Of a stretch of DNA of 43,341 bases, positions 25,182 to 31,815 are shown one piece after another (within the stretch, counting starts at the first letter, position 1; each line of letters opens with the position of its first letter). The stretch comes from Fluviicola sp. (GTDB lineage: Bacteria; Bacteroidota; Bacteroidia; Flavobacteriales_D; Crocinitomicaceae). The stretch covers positions 4,276 to 47,616 of the forward strand of contig NVXP01000031.1 of assembly GCA_002733985.1 (NCBI GenBank). Reading direction: 5' to 3'. The notes beneath the pieces are model-generated. The model saw nothing but the letters and a program-made list of their open reading frames with translations, did no database searches and was not told the origin of the DNA. A program made the translations under genes and the position numbers.

Positions 25182-26320
25182 TTGATCATCAGTTTTTGTA
25201 CTGAGACAGAAGATTCAGTCTGTAGTTTGAACATATATATTCCAGTAGACAGACCAGAGACATCAATCTCTTGTTTGTTTGAAATGTCTAGGGATTTCAC
25301 AATTTCTCCGCGAGAATCGATCAGTGTTAAATGACCCGATTGAGCGCCTTCAAAGAAAACCGTTGAGGATGCCGGATTTGGGAAGATGCTAAAACTCGAT
25401 TGATTCAGTATATCAACTGACAGTTCGCCTTGTCCAATGTTTAAGGTGAATGTACCAGATTCGTTATTCCATCCCTCAACGATTACGAAAAGTGAATCAT
25501 GACCAGCCGTAGGGATTGAAATTTCTGATTGTGGCCCACAATTCGGTGAGTCATCATTAATTGCAATCGGTGTCCCTTGTGAATCTGTTACAGTTAAGAA
25601 AGTATCAAAACCAGATCCACACAATGAAATGTCCAAGCTAGTTAAACTTGAAAATGCTGTAAGCAAGTAGTAAACGTCTGGTGAATTGTAAACTGGATTC
25701 TGATTGGAATAGCAAACTGTATTTGAATACGTTTCGTTAAAAGGATAGGTATTAACAGGGCGTCCATCTGTTGCATCATCACCGGTATACCCTGTACAAT
25801 CAATTCCACCTTGAATGTCAATAATAAAGTCTGTTGATGAACCCCAAGTAAAACTTGCGCAAGGATCTAGTGGTGGTGTTGCTCCTCCGCCTTCTTGTTG
25901 GTTAATGCGCATTCGTGTTTGCCCCATTGTAGCAGTTGCGGGAACTGTAAAATTGAATGTGCTGAGTGCTGTTGGCGGAATTCCTACCCATGTTCCAATT
26001 GATTCAGAAGCTTCAAAAATAGAATTCTGATTGTAATCGATCCAAGCTTCACCAGCTCCTGAGTAGTTTCCTCCACACGTACCAAATTGAATTGAAATAG
26101 AGTAAGGGCTTCCTGCTCCTAAAATCACAGATTGTGCGAATGATTCTTCAACACCAAGTGTACCTGGACAGCCTGTATATGATATACCTCCGCCATCTCC
26201 AAATAAGGAAACAGATTCAATATTTGAATCGTTGGGTGAAGTTGGTCCACCTGTCATGCAATACTGGGAATAAACAAAAGAAGAAGCAAAAAAGGAAATA
26301 ATAAGTAGAAGTTTAGTCAT
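25178..26320 (-). CDS. GEVED-domain secreted protein with T9SS sorting domain
   Basis: 380 residues, signal peptide MTKLLLIISFFASSFVYSQ. Residues about 22-165 form a GEVED domain: YCMTGGPTSPNDSNIESV opening, then GTCGGNYSGAGEAWIDYNQNSIF and GQTRMRINQQEGG. Residues about 180-300 (YPFNETYSNTVC, DVYYLLTAFSSLTSLDISLC, DTFLTVTD, SLFVIVEGWNNESGTFTLNI) resemble a pre-peptidase C-terminal (PPC)-like beta-sandwich. The end, SIFPNPASSTVFFEG ... LSTGIYMFKLQTESSVSVQ, is a canonical T9SS domain. No protease domain. It is the first gene of the Kelch operon. Confidence 0.85.
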   Translation of the reverse strand: MTKLLLIISFFASSFVYSQYCMTGGPTSPNDSNIESVSLFGDGGGISYTGCPGTLGVEESFAQSVILGAGSPYSISIQFGTCGGNYSGAGEAWIDYNQNSIFEASESIGTWVGIPPTALSTFNFTVPATATMGQTRMRINQQEGGGATPPLDPCASFTWGSSTDFIIDIQGGIDCTGYTGDDATDGRPVNTYPFNETYSNTVCYSNQNPVYNSPDVYYLLTAFSSLTSLDISLCGSGFDTFLTVTDSQGTPIAINDDSPNCGPQSEISIPTAGHDSLFVIVEGWNNESGTFTLNIGQGELSVDILNQSSFSIFPNPASSTVFFEGAQSGHLTLIDSRGEIVKSLDISNKQEIDVSGLSTGIYMFKLQTESSVSVQKLMIK

Positions 26321-26425
26321 GGTAATTAGTTAGCAATTTGGAGATGTGATAGAAACAATAACTTAATATTACTAAAAATATCTCAATTATTAAGACGTAC
26401 CGTAATGTTCAGAAGTTGCTCTGAC

Positions 26426-28519
26426 CTAGAGTTTGTTGCTTTTACTCCACTTTTTGAAGATTTTCTTTGTGCTCTTCTTAGAAACGTAATCCGAAGCACT
26501 TTTACCCTTTTTGTCCAAATGATTCAGGTTTGCACCTTTAGCCAGAAGATCAAGAACAAGGTCATTTTGCCCATAAATCGTGGCAATAAATAGTGCTGTT
26601 TGCCCCATGCTGTTCACTGGAGAGTCAATACTGAAGTCAACATCGTCTGACAGTAATTTGTTCATCATTTGCGTATGACCTTTCTTGGAAGCAACGTAGG
26701 CAATGTTCTGAACTACTTTTTCCTGAAGAATTATAACATCTTGGGTGGCCATTAATGAAATAACAGCTTCAAGATCTTCTGCAATTAAGGATGCTTTAAT
26801 TTCACTTTCCAATTTTATGGATGCTTTATATTGGGCGTTTCGTTCTTCCTTGGTCATGGCTCCTCGACTGCGCAAGTATGAAATGATTTCGTCATTTCCA
26901 ACTTCTTGTGCGTAGTCCATTACGTTTTTCCGTCCATACCCCAGGGCATTTAAATCTGCACCGTTTTCAGCTAGGAATTGAACCAAGGTACTATTCTCAG
27001 CCTTGATGGCTTTGATGATTGCTTGTTCATTGAAGTAGCAGCGTTTATTGACATCGATTCCCTTGTTAACTAAAAAATACGCTAGTTCGATATCGTTTTG
27101 CTTCACAGCTTCGCACATGAAAGTATTGTCCCAGCTATCAGTTGCATTGATGTCGGCTCCTTTTTCAATTAGGAATTTTATGATTTCAGTTTCTTTGCAG
27201 GAGGGGCGTTCTCCGTTTCGATCTTGGGTATTAGCGTCCGCACCTAAGGAAACTAGTTCCGTAATACGATCGAACTTTCCTCTTTCAATGAGCATAAAAA
27301 GCAATGTTTCTCCAGAATTCCCTCGTGTATTGATGTCCGCTCCAGCTTGAATGAAGGTATTTTGAATTTCATTTTCGTTCGAAGAATAACCGCGTGAATT
27401 CGCAACGACATAATAAAATGCCGTTTTGTTTTCCTTGTTTTTGTGATTGATGTCTGCCTTCAATGAAATCAAGTAAGTCATGGTGTTCTTTTGATCTCGA
27501 ATTGCAGCTTTGGTTAAAAGTGTATTTCCATCAAGACTTTTGTGGTTGATGTCTGCACCATTCTCAATAAGAAAATCGAAGACTGATCGTGATTCATCAC
27601 TGAGAGCATAAAAGAGAGCGGTTTCACCTTTGTTGTTCTGTGCGTCCACTGTGATTTCTTTTTCAAGTAAATAAGTGCAAACTTGCCGAGAACCATGATT
27701 TGCAGCCTTCATTAATGCGTTTTCGCCTGCATTGTTCTTTTTATAGATGTACAATTTATATACTTCGACGCATCTCATGACGCTGATGAGGTCCCCTTTT
27801 GCCGCTGCAATTAAGAGCATCGAATTTCCTTCTTCATCTTCTGCATTTGGAGGCACACCTTCAGCAATTAGTTTTTTTACAATCGGATCATTTGATCTAC
27901 TAAATGCTTCCATCAGTAACCAGCTTTTATCTTCAAGATCTTTACTCAGGGCGAGAATCATATCATTTTTACCAGAATTTAATGAGCTTTCTAAGGCAGT
28001 TTTTAGTGGCAAACCATGCTTTATTAGCACATTCACCATTGCAAGGTTATTGTGGTAAACAGCTTTGTTAATTGGGGATACGTAGTATTTTCGGAATAAG
28101 CCCTTTCTTCTCTTTTGAGAAAAATCAACTTTTGCTCCATTTGAAGCAAGTAGTTTCACCATTTCAAGGTTGTTTTTCTCAGCGGCATATACAATTGATT
28201 CGCCGAGATAGAATTTTTGCTCGATTAAGTATTTAGTTAATTTGATATTGTCTTTTCGAACAGCTTCAGAAATTCCTCCTCGGTCTTCAGCATTTGATTC
28301 AATCAAGAATTTTACAATTGCCAAGTTTTCTTTTCTGATTGCAACTTTTAGTGGTGAGTCGTAATTTTCGTCTAATTCATTGATATCTGCACCAGATGCT
28401 ACCAGCGTTTTTACTTGAGCCAGATTCTTGGATTGAATCGCTTGGATCAATGGGGATGTTTCCTGAGCAAATCCAGAGAATACGAATAGAAAAAGAAATG
28501 GAAGTATAAATCGTTTCAT
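26426..28519 (-). CDS. Exported ankyrin-repeat protein
   Basis: 697 residues, signal peptide MKRFILPFLFLFVFSGFAQ. The rest is almost wholly ankyrin repeats, about 17-18 of 33 residues, e.g. NLAQVKTLVASGADINELDENYDSPLKVAIRK, with the TPLH positions diverged to S/A-LxxAI/AAxK. There is no T9SS domain, lipobox or membrane helix, so a soluble periplasmic binding protein is likely. The C-terminus is basic (KKSTKKIFKKWSKSNKL). The start is 28 bp after the stop of the BNR gene upstream; the two are probably co-transcribed. Ligands unknown; phylum members often carry such proteins as periplasmic protein-protein adaptors. Confidence 0.85.
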   Translation of the reverse strand: MKRFILPFLFLFVFSGFAQETSPLIQAIQSKNLAQVKTLVASGADINELDENYDSPLKVAIRKENLAIVKFLIESNAEDRGGISEAVRKDNIKLTKYLIEQKFYLGESIVYAAEKNNLEMVKLLASNGAKVDFSQKRRKGLFRKYYVSPINKAVYHNNLAMVNVLIKHGLPLKTALESSLNSGKNDMILALSKDLEDKSWLLMEAFSRSNDPIVKKLIAEGVPPNAEDEEGNSMLLIAAAKGDLISVMRCVEVYKLYIYKKNNAGENALMKAANHGSRQVCTYLLEKEITVDAQNNKGETALFYALSDESRSVFDFLIENGADINHKSLDGNTLLTKAAIRDQKNTMTYLISLKADINHKNKENKTAFYYVVANSRGYSSNENEIQNTFIQAGADINTRGNSGETLLFMLIERGKFDRITELVSLGADANTQDRNGERPSCKETEIIKFLIEKGADINATDSWDNTFMCEAVKQNDIELAYFLVNKGIDVNKRCYFNEQAIIKAIKAENSTLVQFLAENGADLNALGYGRKNVMDYAQEVGNDEIISYLRSRGAMTKEERNAQYKASIKLESEIKASLIAEDLEAVISLMATQDVIILQEKVVQNIAYVASKKGHTQMMNKLLSDDVDFSIDSPVNSMGQTALFIATIYGQNDLVLDLLAKGANLNHLDKKGKSASDYVSKKSTKKIFKKWSKSNKL

Positions 28520-28547
28520 ATTGACAGGTTGATTTTACAATTAGTGA

Positions 28548-30113
28548 CTAATGTTGAATCACTACTGGTGCTGTGAATCCTTTGTTGTTGACTGAAAATC
28601 GGACAAAATAAGTGCCAGAGGGAACATCTGAAGTACTAACGGTGCCTATTTCTACAGTTTTGATAATCTTTCCGGAGGCATCAATCAATTGACAATTTTC
28701 GTATTCTTCGAATTGATCAATTTTGAAATAATCATTTGCTGGATTTGGAAAAATAGTCATGAGCGCTTGATCACTGTGGATCGATTGTGTTGAAGTAGTT
28801 CCTGTTGAAACACTCGTTTTATTCAGGAAAATATTAAGTGTTCCAGTTCGAACATCTCCCCAAATTGAGTAAATGGTATCGCCGATGAACTGGACATTCA
28901 TGAAATCATTTCCGTTTCCTTCGAGAACTACATCGTGCGCTGCTTGCTGTGAAGATATCGGGAAGTTGGGCTCAAAGTTGATGGAATCCTTGTATCGAAT
29001 TGCTCCATAGATCTCCGTTTCTGTTTGGTATCCACTTGTGGATCCATTTCTACGATCTCTCCAGCAAATTGCCAAGTCACCGTTCTCATTAAAATCGGCC
29101 CACATAAGATCTTGGAGTTTTCCATTTCCACTAGCATCATCGTTTATTCGAATAGGCGTTGTCCAATTGATGGCATCATATGTTTCCATGAAATAAACAT
29201 CGGCATCGCCATTTTCTTGTGCTAAAAGTAATAAGCCAAGATGGCTGGGTTCAGAGTAATCACACAACATTTTCCCTCCTTTTTTTGCGAAAGGATCAGT
29301 TGTTCCAGGGATCAATATGGTGTAAGCATTGGTGTGATCGATATCTACCCCAAGCGTAGTGGAAGATGCAAGGTAAATATGAGCAAATGGGCTTTGTGAT
29401 GTTTCGTAACTTGGATAAGATGCATAAAACGTTCCGTTTGGGCCAACGAGGGGAGAGGTTGCAGCTTGACTAATCGCTCCAACATAGTAGTCTGTCGTAT
29501 CGACTAATCGAGGGTTAGAAAAATTTGCTCCACCATCTGAACTCACAACGAGGTACGAATGATATGGAGGAATTACAATTGAAGGTTGATTTGCATTGAT
29601 CGTAGTAATGTAAAGTGCTCCGTTATTTGGTCCTGTTGAATTATCAATGGCTATCCACGGTCGGTCAATGCATAATTTATCAGGACAATCAGCTATTGAT
29701 ACTGCACTCACGGCGTTTCCCCATGTGACACCATTGTCTATAGACTTTCGGACAATGACGTCGCCCTGTGTGAAAGTTTGGTTTTCGTAATCGACATAAC
29801 ACATGAATAGATTGCCATTCGAATCATATTCCAAAGAAACATCTGCGGCAGAAGTAGCACCTGTGATGTGTGGGATTTCATTTACTGCGGACCATGTGGA
29901 ACCTCCATCATCCGAATATTTTGTTTTGATAATAATGCCTTGCCCAACCTTGAATCCCATCCATGCAGCGACCAAGTGCTGTTGGTTATTTGGGTCAATT
30001 GCTAAATAGGGTTCACCTTCAAATACAGAAGCATTTGAAATATTTGTGTTTTGTGAATTTCCAAAGACCGAAATAGCTAAAAGGAAGTAGAGGATGATGT
30101 AGTAGGGTTTCAT
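28548..30113 (-). CDS. BNR/sialidase-fold secreted protein with T9SS sorting domain
   Basis: 521 residues with N-terminal signal peptide (cleavage near SVFGNSQ). The body is a six-bladed propeller of BNR type: EPYLAIDPNNQQHLVAAW, TKYSDDGGSTWSAVNEI, VRKSIDNGVTWGNAV, VVSSDGGANFSNPRLV carry S/T-x-D-x-G-x-T/S-W Asp-boxes; ICWRDRRNGSTSGYQTETEIY and SIWGDVRTGTLNIFL follow. I cannot assign sialidase catalytic residues, so the fold, not the activity, is called. The end, TIFPNPANDYFKIDQF ... VPSGTYFVRFSVNNKG, is a T9SS sorting domain. First gene of a unit with the ankyrin gene; upstream is the terminator of the decayed gene. Confidence 0.83.
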   Translation of the reverse strand: MKPYYIILYFLLAISVFGNSQNTNISNASVFEGEPYLAIDPNNQQHLVAAWMGFKVGQGIIIKTKYSDDGGSTWSAVNEIPHITGATSAADVSLEYDSNGNLFMCYVDYENQTFTQGDVIVRKSIDNGVTWGNAVSAVSIADCPDKLCIDRPWIAIDNSTGPNNGALYITTINANQPSIVIPPYHSYLVVSSDGGANFSNPRLVDTTDYYVGAISQAATSPLVGPNGTFYASYPSYETSQSPFAHIYLASSTTLGVDIDHTNAYTILIPGTTDPFAKKGGKMLCDYSEPSHLGLLLLAQENGDADVYFMETYDAINWTTPIRINDDASGNGKLQDLMWADFNENGDLAICWRDRRNGSTSGYQTETEIYGAIRYKDSINFEPNFPISSQQAAHDVVLEGNGNDFMNVQFIGDTIYSIWGDVRTGTLNIFLNKTSVSTGTTSTQSIHSDQALMTIFPNPANDYFKIDQFEEYENCQLIDASGKIIKTVEIGTVSTSDVPSGTYFVRFSVNNKGFTAPVVIQH

Positions 30114-30170
30114 CGGATGTGATTTTAATGCAATTTAGGTAAAATCAACAAAGAAGGTATTGGGGAAAGT

Positions 30171-30203
30171 AAAAACCCCTTCTTCAATAGTGAGGAGGGG
30201 GTT
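30171..30203 (-). terminator. Hairpin terminator after the decayed gene
   Basis: Arms 30174-30185 (AACCCCTTCTTC) and 30192-30203 (GAGGAGGGGGTT) pair over 12 positions with two G-T pairs, loop of 6. Read on the minus strand it is followed by a T5 run (A171-175 on plus). It fits an intrinsic terminator for transcription of the 30257-30927 gene before the BNR gene. Confidence 0.7.
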
Positions 30204-30256
30204 CCTGAGTGAAGAGTAGTAGTAAACTTTATTGTGTGATTTGAATAGTATTCGTC

Positions 30257-30927
30257 TTAGAAATTTACTGCTTGTATTGTTTTTGTTCCTTGTCCAGCTG
30301 ATCCTCCATTTCCCCAAGGTCCGTGATTAGCATCTTGACCAAAAGAGCACAAGAAACATGTTCCGTGTACACCACCAGATCCTCCGTTTCCGCCATCAAC
30401 GTTGTAGGTTGTTTTGATGTTTTTGGCTGGAGGGTCAATAAGAAAGGTAACTAATCACGGTTACAAGCATAAAAAACAATCATTTCATCAGTAATGTAGA
30501 TGCAATCGATATTGCTTTTAACAAAAGCACAGACAAAGTCCGACCCTCCATAACTGTAAGGATTGTATTTCGTGTTGACGGTCCTCTGCTTCCCGACGGA
30601 TAGTAATCACTTTGCCTTGATCATCCTTAATAATTCGGATGCCCTGACTGCCATTCTTTCGAATGTATCTTCCGTCAACATCATAATAAGTGTATGTGCC
30701 CGTTTCCCATTTAGCCGCTATTGCCAATTGGCTTTCGGTAGTGGTTATTATTGGAATTGTATCACCAGTATTTGCTTTGTCCCTTATCTTTTTTTTGCGG
30801 CCTCCAATTTCGCTTCCATTTTTTCTCTAAGCGATTGTGCTTGAGTTAAACTTGGAGAACCAATTAATAAAAGGAGGGTGACCAGAATTGCTTGATATTT
30901 CGTCTTGATAAATTTCTGTTTGAACAA
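30257..30927 (-). pseudogene. Decayed secreted-protein gene, four pieces in shifting frames
   Basis: No single frame is long here, but successive frames read as protein. Piece 1 (about 30927-30787) has a signal peptide, AILVTLLLLIGSPSLTQAQS, then LREKMEAKLEAAKKR, and stops just after an A8 run (T8 at 30789-30796). Shifting -1 in that run gives piece 2 (to about 30570): ETGTYTYYDVDGRYIRKNG, IIKDDQGKVITI. A +1 shift between about 30606 and 30520 gives piece 3: YNPYSYGGSDFVCAFVKSN ... DEMIVFYACNRD, stop at 30451. A further -1 shift gives piece 4: LVTFLIDPPAKNIKTTYN, then Gly-rich GGNGGSGGVHGTCFLC..GPWGNGGSAG, stop at 30257. No ATG opens piece 1 (only TTG at 30927; ATC at 30909 stands where MKTKYQ would be expected). 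It has its own terminator and an upstream repeat element. Sequencing error in a draft is an alternative to decay. Confidence 0.6.
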
Positions 30928-30939
30928 GGTTATTTCAAG

Positions 30940-30993
30940 CAGTGAAAATCGTTCATGGACTTTGTGAAATGGTATTTGGACTTTGTGAATTCA
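30940..30993. promoter_or_regulatory. Candidate LytTR operator (direct repeats, 21-22 bp period)
   Basis: TGGACTTTGTGAA occurs twice exactly, at 30956-30968 and 30977-30989 (period 21). A weaker third copy of the GTGAAA core is at 30942-30948 (spacing 22). The site is between the LytTR regulator stop and the decayed gene. Relative to that gene a -7-like TAACCTTG (30932-30925) lies 24 bp downstream of the first exact repeat, the usual placement for an activator. Two direct repeats about 21 bp apart are the form of known LytTR sites (AgrA, ComE). Confidence 0.5.
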
Positions 30994-31743
30994 CTTTTTA
31001 ATCACAAATTCATTCATGAACTCTGTCATTTTGGTTTGTGATAGTTTCGCAATGATAGAATTGCTCAGATAGATGTCACCTGTTTTCTTCTTAAATTCAG
31101 TTACATGAATCATGTTAACGATCCAGGACTTTTGCGATCTGAAAAATGTAGTTTCTTTCGGAAGGGTGTCTTCAAAGTACTTGAGTGTTTTACTAACAAC
31201 GAATTCTTCACCAGAAGTAAGAAAAATCATCGAATAACTTCCTTGACCTTGGATACAGATAATTTCATTTAGCGTAAGAACACGATTTGATCCAACTTCA
31301 GGAATGACGATTTTGTGAAACTCTTGAGTGTTCAATGATTCAATCAATGTGTCATATTCGACCATCGATCTACGTGTTCCAACTGAGTCGACAATTCTTT
31401 TCAGTGTTTGATTTAATCGATCTCTATTGATTGGTTTAACGATGTAATCGAGTGCGCATAGTTCGAATGCCTTTAACGCATACTTGTCATAAGCAGTTAC
31501 AAAAACGATTTCGAAATCAATAGTGTCAAAAAAATTGACGATTTCATAACCAGCGTAATTTGGCATTTCGATGTCTAGAAAGACGACATCAGGTTTGTGT
31601 GTTTTTATACTAGCGACTGCTTCGATCAGATTCGGGCAACAAGCCACGATTTCAATAGGATGTTTTGAAATACTAATAAGTGTTTGAAGTACCTCTCGAG
31701 CATCTGGTTCATCATCGACAATTATAGCTTTGGTCAATTTCAT
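30991..31743 (-). CDS. LytTR-family response regulator
   Basis: 250 residues. Receiver domain (1-125): AIIVDDEPDARE with the acidic pair, phospho-acceptor D57 in VVFLDIEMPNYAGYE, T/S at VFVTAYDKYAL (about 85-95) and K at IVKPI (about 105-109). Residues about 145-245 are a LytTR DNA-binding domain (IVIPEVGSNRVLTLNEIICIQGQGSYSMIFLTSG, KTLKYFEDTLPKETTFFRSQKSWIVN, LSNSIIAKLSQTKMTEF). It is encoded 70 bp downstream of its likely partner sensor kinase and both flanks carry 21-bp-period repeats, suggesting it controls its own gene and the decayed/BNR region. Confidence 0.92.
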   Translation of the reverse strand: MKLTKAIIVDDEPDAREVLQTLISISKHPIEIVACCPNLIEAVASIKTHKPDVVFLDIEMPNYAGYEIVNFFDTIDFEIVFVTAYDKYALKAFELCALDYIVKPINRDRLNQTLKRIVDSVGTRRSMVEYDTLIESLNTQEFHKIVIPEVGSNRVLTLNEIICIQGQGSYSMIFLTSGEEFVVSKTLKYFEDTLPKETTFFRSQKSWIVNMIHVTEFKKKTGDIYLSNSIIAKLSQTKMTEFMNEFVIKK

Positions 31744-31783
31744 AGAGTAAAATTAGTGCTAAAATAAAGCGAGGTGAAAAAAA

Positions 31784-31815
31784 TGAGTGAAATGACCAAT
31801 TGAATTTGTGAAATT
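31784..31815. promoter_or_regulatory. Second candidate LytTR direct repeat, before the regulator gene
   Basis: TGAGTGAAATG (31784-31794) and TTTGTGAAATT (31805-31815) share GTGAAAT with a 21-bp period, the same core and spacing as the site at 30956-30989. It sits between the kinase stop and the regulator start, about 40-70 bp before the latter. Confidence 0.4.

Noticed and set aside
28548-30113. Calling the BNR protein a sialidase enzyme
   Set aside because: Asp-boxes support the fold, but I see no arginine triad/Tyr/Glu set to support the activity.
30135-30317. 60-codon frame on the minus strand near the BNR gene
   Set aside because: It crosses the terminator hairpin and uses a frame different from the decayed gene's tail, which accounts for the region better.
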